Of a DNA stretch of 64,000 bases, positions 26,197 to 33,382 are shown one piece after another. Numbering within the stretch: position 1 is the stretch's first letter; each line of letters begins with the position of its first letter. This DNA is from JBCCXZ01 sp965228005 (GTDB lineage Bacteria; Planctomycetota; Planctomycetia; Pirellulales; Lacipirellulaceae): contig CBDDGV010000003.1 of the NCBI GenBank assembly GCA_965228005.1, forward strand, positions 124,001 to 188,000, in the 5' to 3' direction. The translations under genes and the position numbers were made by a program. Under the pieces are notes generated by a model that saw only the letters and a list, made by a program, of their open reading frames with translations, was not told the origin of the DNA and searched no databases.

Positions 26197-27099
26197 CTAG
26201 CTACGCTTGCGGCGCGTGACCAGACCGACGAGGCCGAGGCCCACGAGGGCGACCGAAGTCGGCTCGGGGACGACCACCGTGACGAGATCGTCGATCCGCA
26301 CGTTGTCGATGATGCCGTACTGGTTGGCCGGGTCGCCGCTGATGGAGCTGAACGGGTCTTCGTAGCCGACCATCACGTCGCCCGCGGTGTTGCCAGCGAC
26401 GCCGAGGAAGAACGGCACGCCGTTGAAGTAGACGCCGACCTGGCCGTTCTTCACGCCGATCGTAACCTCGACCCACTGCAGGCCGGGAGAGTTGTTGATC
26501 GTCGCCAGGGCGGTCGGTGCGAAGGCGGCGTTAAATGGCCCGGCTTCGCCCGCCTGCGTGTCGCCGAGGTCGGCTTGCTCAAGGGTGCCGGAGAAGGCTG
26601 CGGCGTCTTCGGTGCCATAGCCGTTCTCGGTGGCGATCCAGCCCCAGACTCCGTCGCCGTCGGCGGCGCGGTTGTTGCGGCCGAGAGCGGTGCCGGTGGT
26701 GCGACCGACGCCCCAGAGGCCCTGCTCGGTGCCGCCGGAAGGGATCGGGTTGCCGACGCTGAGCCACATGTCGAAATCGACCTGATACTCGGCGAGGGTG
26801 AGGTCGGCGTTGCCGCCGGACACGGCGCCGATCAGGTTCACAGCTGCGGCGCCTGGGGTGCTGTCAGAGTTGGCCGTGAACTGCACGCCGGTGGTCGCGG
26901 CGCCGGCGACCATGTTCGGGGCCTCGGGGATGCCGAGGGCGCTGTAGTCGATGATAGCGGCCGTGGTGTCAGGTTGGCCGGCGACGGTCCAGCTAGAGAG
27001 ATCGTCAAACGGATCGGTGAAGAATTGCGCGGACGCCGGGGCGGCGGTCAGCGCGGCCGCGATCACGGCCAGAAAAGCGGAATTCAGGGTGCGACTCAT
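26197..27099 (-). CDS. PEP-CTERM sorting-domain protein (secreted)
   Basis: The 300-residue protein has a signal peptide (AFLAVIAAALTAAPASA). Its body is all-beta and looks like a concanavalin-type lectin/glucanase: FTDPFDDLSSWTVAG at the start, YQVDFDMWLSV, and LQWVEVTIGVKNGQVGVYFNG. VPEPTSVALVGLGLVGLVTRRKR is a textbook PEP-CTERM signal at the very C-terminus. It is thought to be processed by an exosortase and linked to the extracellular matrix. AAGGAGA sits just upstream of the ATG at 27099, and a strong terminator follows, so it is probably well expressed and monocistronic. Confidence 0.88.
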   Translation of the reverse strand: MSRTLNSAFLAVIAAALTAAPASAQFFTDPFDDLSSWTVAGQPDTTAAIIDYSALGIPEAPNMVAGAATTGVQFTANSDSTPGAAAVNLIGAVSGGNADLTLAEYQVDFDMWLSVGNPIPSGGTEQGLWGVGRTTGTALGRNNRAADGDGVWGWIATENGYGTEDAAAFSGTLEQADLGDTQAGEAGPFNAAFAPTALATINNSPGLQWVEVTIGVKNGQVGVYFNGVPFFLGVAGNTAGDVMVGYEDPFSSISGDPANQYGIIDNVRIDDLVTVVVPEPTSVALVGLGLVGLVTRRKRS

Positions 27100-27729
27100 T
27101 AGTCAACTCTCCTTGGGATGCCAAAAAAAGGAATCGAGGTGTGCGTCCACAGGGGGAAGCGGTCGGGGCCCAACCCAGGCCCCGGGTGTCGGAATCGGTG
27201 TCTTCGATCACTTTCGGGTCGGCAAGTTCGCTTGCTCTGGCAATCGAGAACGGACGCACAAACCAAACGGGCAACTCGCCGGTCTGACTCACCACCGCCT
27301 TGCCTGCCGCCAGCAGGGGCCGCCCGCGTGATGCGAGAGGCCAATGAGGAGAGCGGATGGATTGTCTAGTTTGCGCAGCCGTACTTGCCTGCAGAGTCCA
27401 CGCTAAGTACGCCTTGCGCGAATGTCAAGCAGCGTAATGGGTTATGCGCCAACTGGGGGTTCCCGTGCGCTAATGGGGGAGCTTTGCGTCGGAGGGTGCG
27501 CCATGAGAATTCCAACGACGGGAGGCCTTTGCCAAGGCCTTGTTGACAATGGGTTTACGTGAGTGACACGCCCGACGATCTCACGCTCAGGCCGGTAACA
27601 ACGGGGCGGTTGCGACGCTTCATCCATCACCCGGCCCACGTTGAGCCGGGTGTAAGGACCGGCCGCGGGGTGCGTCGGGTGGACTAGTGGAAAGGAGATC
27701 CGAGGCCGTGAACAAGGAGAGGCAGTGCG
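27100..27729. other. Intergenic region (about 630 nt) between divergent genes
   Basis: No supportable gene is seen. The region must hold promoters for the PEP-CTERM gene (minus) and the zinc-protease-like gene (plus). A 7-bp hairpin lies at 27523-27540, directly followed by a TTGACA hexamer at 27544, but no convincing -10 box is present at normal spacing. Confidence 0.5.
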
Positions 27730-28371
27730 ATGAGAAACCGAAGCAAACGAAACATGCGCGACGACCTGGCCGTGGTGGGCGTGCCGATGCTCCTGGTGCT
27801 CGGCGCCATGGCGGTGGTCGCCTGGAACGCCCCGTCGGGCCCCGTCGGCCGCCTGATTGCCGACACGCCCGCGCGTGAAGTGCCCTGCGTGCACCTGGCC
27901 TCCGGCGAGGCCGGGCTGCGGGTCGTCGGTCCCACGGCGAGCGTCGCCCAAACCGAGAGCGGGCTGGATTACCTGGCGCGCGTCGACACGGGTGCGTTAC
28001 GGACTTCCGTCCACGCCGACACTTGGACGATCGACGACGAGGCCGAGACGATGCTGGAGAACATCGGCAGGACGATCCGCTTCCGGTTGGCCAACCGCCG
28101 CGGCGACGAGGCGTGGGTCGAGACGCCGATCACGGGCGTGGCCAATGTGCGGACCAGCGAAGGCGAAGAGAACCGCTACCTGGTGGACCTCACTCTGAAC
28201 CTGCAGGGCGTCGAGCGCACCGTGGAGGTGACGCTGAACGACCGCAGCCGGATGACGTATGCGTTGCTGCTGGGTCGGAACTACCTGCGCGGGGTGTTTG
28301 CGGTGGACGTGTCGCGGCCGGAGTTGGCGCCAACGGCGGAGGAGGGGGCGTTGCTGGCGGTAGGGGGGTGA
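27730..28371 (+). CDS. Retropepsin-like putative ATP-dependent zinc protease-family protein
   Basis: The 213-residue protein has an N-terminal membrane anchor (LAVVGVPMLLVLGAMAVVAW). The domain opens with LDYLARVDTGALRTSVHA, the DTGA signature of the RimK-associated/retropepsin-like zinc-protease family. VEVTLNDRSRMTYALLLGRNYLRGVFAVDVS closes the domain. AAGGAGAG lies eight bases before the ATG. No rimK or other partner is adjacent, and enzymatic activity is unproven for much of this family. Confidence 0.75.
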   Translation: MRNRSKRNMRDDLAVVGVPMLLVLGAMAVVAWNAPSGPVGRLIADTPAREVPCVHLASGEAGLRVVGPTASVAQTESGLDYLARVDTGALRTSVHADTWTIDDEAETMLENIGRTIRFRLANRRGDEAWVETPITGVANVRTSEGEENRYLVDLTLNLQGVERTVEVTLNDRSRMTYALLLGRNYLRGVFAVDVSRPELAPTAEEGALLAVGG

Positions 28372-29286
28372 TTACCTTCTAACCAGCTTCCGCCCGTTCT
28401 TGGTGCTTGGCGCGCTGGCAATGGGATCCGCGGGCCCGTCAAGCTCGTCGCCGGGGATAATCGACTTCAGGCGGGCGGTGGCTTCCTTCTGATACTCTTC
28501 CGAGAGTTCACAGCCTAGGAAATCGCGGCCGAGCTTCTTGGCGACCGCCAGCGTGGTGCCGCTGCCGGCGAAGGGGTCGAACACCAGTTCGCCTTCGTTG
28601 CTGCTGACGCGGATGATGCGGCCCAGCAACTGCTCGGGCATCTGGCAGCCGTGGAAGCCCTGGCGTTCCTTGAACGTGCCGGCCACGCGGGAGAAGTACC
28701 ACGTGTCCTGCTCGGGCGTGAAGGCGTGGGGGCTGTCTTGGAAGTCCTGCGGTCGGAGGACCCAGCCCTCGGCGGGGGCGGGGGCGAGCATCCAGGTGTC
28801 GTCCGGCAGCCGGCCCTTGGGGTTGGCCCGTTTGTCGCCGTAGACGAGCGCCCGGGCCGAGGGGACGCGCACCGCCGGGTCGTCGGCGTTGAAGGTGAAC
28901 TGCTTCTCGTCTTTGACGAACTGGAAGAGGTGGGCGTGCGAGCGGTTGAACTTGCGCGTGCAGTTGACGCCGAAGGTGTAGTACCAGACGACCCAGCCGC
29001 GGGTGTGGAAACCGACCTCACGCTGGGCGGCCACCTTCAGCTCGGCGGCGTACTCGTCGCCGATGGCGAGCCAGAACGTGCCGTCCGGCTTGAGAACGCG
29101 GTAGATCTCGGCGATCCAGTCGCGGCACCAGTCGAGGTACTTCTCGTCGTCCTGGCGGTCGTCGTACTGGTCGTACTCGTAGCCGATGTTGAACGGCGGA
29201 TCGGCGAAGGCGAGGTCGACGGCGCCGTCGGGCAGCTTGCGCATCAGCTTGAGGCAGTCGCCTCGGTGGATCTTCCCTGACTTCAT
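28372..29286 (-). CDS. DNA (N4/N6) methyltransferase, orphan
   Basis: The 304-residue amino-methyltransferase has the catalytic DPPFNIGY near the N-terminus (residues 29-36) and the SAM-binding FDPFAGSGTTLAVAKKLGRDFLGCE near the C-terminus. This is the beta-class order (motif IV before motif I). It begins GKIHRGDCLKLMRKLPDGAVDL, typical of type II solitary enzymes such as CcrM/M.HinfI relatives. No restriction endonuclease is next to it, so it is probably an orphan methylase with an epigenetic or protective role. The recognition site cannot be read from sequence. Confidence 0.9.
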   Translation of the reverse strand: MKSGKIHRGDCLKLMRKLPDGAVDLAFADPPFNIGYEYDQYDDRQDDEKYLDWCRDWIAEIYRVLKPDGTFWLAIGDEYAAELKVAAQREVGFHTRGWVVWYYTFGVNCTRKFNRSHAHLFQFVKDEKQFTFNADDPAVRVPSARALVYGDKRANPKGRLPDDTWMLAPAPAEGWVLRPQDFQDSPHAFTPEQDTWYFSRVAGTFKERQGFHGCQMPEQLLGRIIRVSSNEGELVFDPFAGSGTTLAVAKKLGRDFLGCELSEEYQKEATARLKSIIPGDELDGPADPIASAPSTKNGRKLVRR

Positions 29287-29371
29287 GGATTGCGGAATGC
29301 GGATTTCGGATTGTGGATTGGCTTGAATGTACCCGGTACAGCGGGGTGGCGCAACGGCGCTAGGAAAGCCG

Positions 29372-30640
29372 CTAGTTGACCCAGAGGGCGAAGCCTAGAA
29401 ACTGGCCGCGGAAGACTTGCTGCAGCTCCCTCCAGAAGGCGGGGTCGGTTGTTTCGCCGCGTTCGAGGAAGGGCAGGGCGGCCGTGCCTTGGATCCAGAG
29501 GATGAGGTCAAAGTCACGCGGGTCGTCCAGCACCCGGCGGAGGTTGAGGCCCCGGTCTTCGAAGCCGCGTCGCCAGAATGGGAGCAGCGTTTCGCCGTTG
29601 AGGATGGCCTCGGCCTCGTCGAGGAACCGGCCCCAGGCCTCGATGCGTTCGCCGTCGGCGGCGAGGCGGGGGATGACGCTGGTTTGGTTCGGGCCGGGGA
29701 TCCACTCGTTGCGGTCGTCGGTTTCCTGCTGGATCAACTCCCAGTTCTGCCGGCTGAGTCGGACCATCTCGAGCAGGTGCTCGCGAGCCTCCCCAAGCCG
29801 GCGCGGTTCGCGGGGTTTGAAACTCATCAGGTGCACTGCGGCGATGACGTCGCTGATGGTCTCGATGTCGCTAAAGAGACCACGCCGGCGGGGGGCGGGG
29901 GCTTCACGGAGGTCGCGCTCGCGGGCGAACTCGGTCCGAGGGTTGGCGAAGAACAGGTGGGCGGTGTGCTCGAAGAGGTCTTCGTGGTCGTAAGCGAGTG
30001 CCATGTCGGCCAGGGCCAGCAGAACGTGGCAGTAGCCGCGGAGCCAAGAGACGTCGGCCGAGTCGAGGCCGACGACAACCGAGACCCCTGATTCGTTAGG
30101 CACGGTGCGGGTGACCAGTCGGAAGGCCGTTTCCAAGGTCTCCGATCTGCCGAGGGCGCCGTCGCCGTTGAAATCGATGCCGACTGTGGAGAGGTCGAGC
30201 TCCCAGTAGAGGTCGGTGTCCTGGATCGGCGCGAGGGTTTCTTCGGCCTCGGCAACGCCGTCGTGGAACCGTTCGATCATGTGGCGGACGTCTTCGTAGC
30301 CGACCGGCTCGGGGTTGGGGTTGTGGCCGCCGAGTGCGCCCAGACGGAAGAACGGCAGCTGGAGAGTGCGTGTTGAAGCCCCGTACCGGGAGGCGTCTTG
30401 GGCAAGTCCCTCGACGGCTTGCAGGAAGCGGACCGTGCCGAGTTGGAAGCGGGCGAGGTCGTCGCCGGGTTCGCTGCGGAGGTGGTCGGCGAGCAGGGTT
30501 TCGGCCTGGCCGAGGTCGCCATTGCGGAGGGGCTCATCGATGGGCGGCCCTGCCATCGCGTGGCCGACCGTCGTACAGCAGAGGGTGATGCACAGCAGGA
30601 GGGGCGGCATCCAACTTCGACAATCTAACGGGAACTGCAT
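29372..30640 (-). CDS. Exported hypothetical protein
   Basis: The product is about 422 residues from the ATG at 30640. It has a signal peptide (WMPPLLLCITLCCTTVGHAMAG) and then a TPR-like opening: EPLRNGDLGQAETLLADHLRSEPGDDLARFQLGTVRFLQAV. An EF-hand-like loop, IDFNGDGALGRSE, may bind calcium. The remainder is helical with no recognised domain. An upstream in-frame start at 30727 exists, but the signal peptide favours 30640. Confidence 0.7.
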   Translation of the reverse strand: MQFPLDCRSWMPPLLLCITLCCTTVGHAMAGPPIDEPLRNGDLGQAETLLADHLRSEPGDDLARFQLGTVRFLQAVEGLAQDASRYGASTRTLQLPFFRLGALGGHNPNPEPVGYEDVRHMIERFHDGVAEAEETLAPIQDTDLYWELDLSTVGIDFNGDGALGRSETLETAFRLVTRTVPNESGVSVVVGLDSADVSWLRGYCHVLLALADMALAYDHEDLFEHTAHLFFANPRTEFARERDLREAPAPRRRGLFSDIETISDVIAAVHLMSFKPREPRRLGEAREHLLEMVRLSRQNWELIQQETDDRNEWIPGPNQTSVIPRLAADGERIEAWGRFLDEAEAILNGETLLPFWRRGFEDRGLNLRRVLDDPRDFDLILWIQGTAALPFLERGETTDPAFWRELQQVFRGQFLGFALWVN

Positions 30641-30768
30641 TGCGTCGCGCTCACTAAGAAGAGGTTGCTCATCGAGTACGTCCCGATACCGGAGCATACC
30701 GGAACAACGCGCGGGCGCAATGACCAAACAGGGCGCGATTGAGGGTCCGCGGTAGAGCAGCGACGGGG

Positions 30769-31164
30769 TTAGGTCGCGGCGCGGAGCTCGGCGAGGTTCT
30801 GGGCGGTGCTGACGAGCCGGTCCCAGTTATCCTGGATGTACTCGGGCGGGCCGCCGACCTTGGCCATGGTCTGCGCGGCGAGCTCGGTGGGGACCATCTC
30901 GATGGCGTCCCAGGGGCAGACCTTGAGGTCGTACGGGTTGGACTTCTTGCCCGGGATGTGGACGCACACTTCGCAGCCGACGCACCGCTCGAGGTCGATC
31001 TCGCACCACTGCTGGTTCCCCTTGAGGATGCCGGCGTCGATCGTCCGCATCTCGATGCAGTCGACGGGGCAGACCTCCAGGCACGACTCGCAGCCCGTGC
31101 AGTTGTCGGCGTTGATGATCGCCAACTCCTTGGGGACCTTCTTGCGGGGGCCTTTTTTAGCCAT
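30769..31164 (-). CDS. 4Fe-4S dicluster ferredoxin-like protein
   Basis: The 131-residue protein has a basic N-terminus and then NADNCTGCESCLEVCPVDC, a classic CxxCxxCxxxCP cluster. The second site, RCVGCEVC, has its last cysteine displaced by about 15 residues (HIPGKKSNPYDLKVCPWDAIE), so this half carries a loop insertion. It is likely a low-potential electron carrier. An exact TTGTGAA-N4-TTCACAA palindrome lies 56 nt upstream of the start (31220-31237), pointing to redox or CRP/FNR-type control. Confidence 0.88.
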   Translation of the reverse strand: MAKKGPRKKVPKELAIINADNCTGCESCLEVCPVDCIEMRTIDAGILKGNQQWCEIDLERCVGCEVCVHIPGKKSNPYDLKVCPWDAIEMVPTELAAQTMAKVGGPPEYIQDNWDRLVSTAQNLAELRAAT

Positions 31165-31219
31165 AGCGGTGCGGGGCGTTGAGCGTGGAGGCGGTCGGGC
31201 GGGCGGGGCGAAATCTGTA

Positions 31220-31237
31220 CTTTGTGAATACTTTCAC
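31220..31237. promoter_or_regulatory. Rex/CRP-type operator palindrome
   Basis: The sequence TTGTGAATACTTTCACAA is a perfect 7-bp inverted repeat with a 4-nt spacer. It equals the Rex operator consensus TTGTGAA-N4-TTCACAA and also satisfies the CRP/FNR pattern TGTGA-N6-TCACA. It sits upstream of the ferredoxin gene. A further half-site TTCACAA, inside TTCACAAGTGAA, lies at 31295-31306. Confidence 0.65.
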
Positions 31238-31380
31238 AAGCACCTAAATCCTACCCTCGTATCGGGCTAGGGGAAACCTGCGGTCGATTGTTTTTTCACA
31301 AGTGAAGGTTTCTAAATTCCAAACCGCGGGATCGTCCCCGGGGTCACGCAAGCAGCATTCGGAACCAGAACCGGGCGGGG

Positions 31381-31611
31381 CTAACCCCAGAGCAGGCGGA
31401 GGCCGATCGCCGCGACGCCAAAGGCGATGGCGCCGGCGGAGAGGGTCTGGATCAGCGGCTTGGCCGAGTCGTCGCAGACGCCCGTGAAGACGTGGCCGGC
31501 CAGGCCGGCGAGCAATGCCGTGTTGGGGGCGCCGACGCCGACGCTGCGGGCCGTGGGCGAGATCAACGCGATCAGCACGAAGACGAGCACAAAGGTGACG
31601 CGGTTGGCCAT
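31381..31611 (-). CDS. Small hydrophobic membrane protein
   Basis: The 76-residue product has two hydrophobic segments: VTFVLVFVLIALISP, and LIQTLSAGAIAFGVAAIGLRLLW. The first may be a signal anchor. The middle AGLAGHVFTGVCDDSAKP has one Cys. It ends just upstream of the ferredoxin regulatory region and starts 44 nt after the ACT protein on the same strand. No family is recognised. Confidence 0.6.
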   Translation of the reverse strand: MANRVTFVLVFVLIALISPTARSVGVGAPNTALLAGLAGHVFTGVCDDSAKPLIQTLSAGAIAFGVAAIGLRLLWG

Positions 31612-31655
31612 GCGGGGAAGAGCGGGGGCAGAGGTCGACCGGGCGGAAGAGGCGG

Positions 31656-32174
31656 TTACTCGATGATAACCTCGACCATCATGTCGGCGGCAACTTTTTC
31701 CAGGGCCTCGCGGAGGGCCTCTGCGGCCTCCGCCGAGGGCAGCCGCAGCCTGGCGGCGGCCTTGAACAAGGCCTGGCCCGAGTTAGGGGCCATCGTGCAC
31801 TCGGTCTGGAGCTCTTCGACGTTCACCCCGTGGGCGGCGAGCACGCGGCTGACCTCGCGGACGATGCCGGGGCGGTCCTGGCCGACCAGGTCGAGCTGCA
31901 CGGTGGGCCGGGGGTCGGCCGCGGCGGGGGCGGCTTCGGCGGTGACGACCGACTCGAGGCCGGTCTCCTGGAGCTTGCCGAGTGCTTCGACGAGGGCGTC
32001 GGATCGTTCGGCGTCGACCTCCACGCGGAGTACGCCGGCGAACTGCCCGGCGAGGTGCGCCAGGCGGCTCTCGACCCAGTTGCCCTGGTGCGCGGCGACC
32101 GTCTCGGCGATGGCCTCGACGAGCCCGGGGCGGTCTTGCCCGAGGATGGTCAGGACGAGGGAGGTGGTGCTCAT
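31656..32174 (-). CDS. Tandem ACT-domain protein (GcvR-like)
   Basis: The 172-residue protein has two ACT domains: TTSLVLTILGQDRPGLVEAIAETVAAHQGNWVESRLAHLAGQFAGVLRVEV, and VQLDLVGQDRPGIVREVSRVLAAHGVNVEELQTEC. An Ala/Pro linker joins them. The G-Q-D-R-P-G motif at the start of each is the ligand-binding loop. This architecture matches GcvR, the glycine-cleavage repressor partner, and related amino-acid sensors. No gcv genes are in the window. Confidence 0.85.
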   Translation of the reverse strand: MSTTSLVLTILGQDRPGLVEAIAETVAAHQGNWVESRLAHLAGQFAGVLRVEVDAERSDALVEALGKLQETGLESVVTAEAAPAAADPRPTVQLDLVGQDRPGIVREVSRVLAAHGVNVEELQTECTMAPNSGQALFKAAARLRLPSAEAAEALREALEKVAADMMVEVIIE

Positions 32175-32284
32175 GGGTGGAAGCGTTGGGTAGCTGTGGA
32201 TCGATGGGACGTTATTTCTATGATCCCGAACGACCCAGTCTCAAGCAACCGCCCCGCAGCCTGCTGGCGGGGTTGGGTTTTGGC

Positions 32285-32708
32285 ACGGATAAGCCCTGCT
32301 TGCGCGTCCCGGACAGAAGCGACTGGTTCTGTCCGGGCCGGCCTTGGGTTCCCCAGCGACTCGTAGAGTCGCGGCTATTTGCGGGCGGACAGAACTGCCT
32401 GGGGTTTTGTCCTTTAGGGCTTTGCAGAAGTCGTCGGCCCGCGGCTCGAGTCGTCGGCGCAATCGGTTGCCGCCGCACACGTTGCGGGTCGGTGGGCCGA
32501 GCGGGCTCGGGGGTGTTCTGAACGCGACCCCTGAGCGGCCGCGGACGGAAGGGGCTCTCGCAGAGTCGCGGAGACGCAGAGAGGGCGCGGCCGCGGGCCC
32601 TCTGGCTTGGGGCTAACAGCTGATCGCTAACGGCTCGGTTGTCAAAGAACGGGCACCTTGGCGGCAGGGTACTGTATACCCGATCAGGTGGCTGTTTTCA
32701 ATGAGAAG
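32285..32708. repeat. Dispersed ~420-nt intergenic repeat, copy A
   Basis: Blocks of this sequence recur in the same order and orientation at 62951-63360. Block 1 is 32311-32430. It holds two hairpins: GGACAGAA/TTCTGTCC at 32311-32334, and GCGACTC-GTA-GAGTCGC at 32356-32372. A middle block includes TCTCGCAGAGTCGCGGAGACGCAG-like sequence near 32560. Block 3, from GGTTGTCAAAGA (32637) to GAGAAG (32708), closes the unit. It lies upstream of the ACT-domain gene. No terminal inverted repeats or supportable frame are seen. Confidence 0.7.
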
Positions 32709-32979
32709 CACTGGGAGAGCGAGAGGGGAGTGGGAGCCGTCGGGGCAGCAGGAGGTTTTTTTGGATAAGCGACACCGGGGCCTCGCAGTGCCCGTCTACA
32801 GCCATCCGAGACAGCCGTGCGGAAACGAGCTGCGTCCCCTTCTTCTCGCCCTACTGAGCAGCTGCGTCCCCTTCCCTTTACCCAGGGAGTCCTCCTACCT
32901 ATCTCCGAGTAATCGGACATGTCCTTGCAGACGGCATGCTCACTCTCTAGACCCGGGTTTTCGCAACTACACTTGTCTC
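32709..32979. other. Lower-G+C non-coding stretch
   Basis: About 270 nt between repeat copy A and a small hypothetical gene. Open frames here lack ribosome binding sites and recognisable content. The composition is C/T-rich on the plus strand and visibly lower in G+C than flanking genes. Confidence 0.4.
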
Positions 32980-33297
32980 TCACTCTTCTGTGCGCCGTTT
33001 CTCGTTCACAGTCCACTCTGAACACCACGCTATTATTGCTTCCCATATACCCTCCCGGTATGGAGGAAGAAACTCCGTGCCATCTAAGTCACTATCTCTC
33101 ATGACAGATGCACAAATAGCTGGAAGGCGTTGGGGAGAGTGCGTCGCGACGTACTCAAACATAGTGCTCACGTCTTCACGCGAGCCAAAGGGGGCGGTAA
33201 GGATGGCTTTCACATACTCTGCTTCCACAAACTCCTGCGACTCGAAGAGCCGCAAGCAAGTAGTTGCATGCCTAATCGCTTTGTTCTGCTCACGCAT
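32980..33297 (-). CDS. Hypothetical protein of atypical composition
   Basis: The predicted 105-residue soluble protein (AIRHATTCLRLFESQEFVEAEYVKAILTAPFG, then MFEYVATHSPQRLPAICASVM) is helix-rich and protein-like. Its codons are much less G+C-biased than in neighbouring genes. AGAGG lies about eight bases before the ATG on the minus strand. No family is recognised. It may have been acquired recently or be a remnant of a larger gene. The opposite-strand frame is longer but of unlikely composition. Confidence 0.45.
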   Translation of the reverse strand: MREQNKAIRHATTCLRLFESQEFVEAEYVKAILTAPFGSREDVSTMFEYVATHSPQRLPAICASVMRDSDLDGTEFLPPYREGIWEAIIAWCSEWTVNEKRRTEE

Positions 33298-33382
33298 GCT
33301 AATCGCCTCTCTGCCTTCGCTGCTCGATGAAGCTATCGGAGAGAATAAACGGGGACGCAGCTCGTATTCAGCCTCGAATGGA

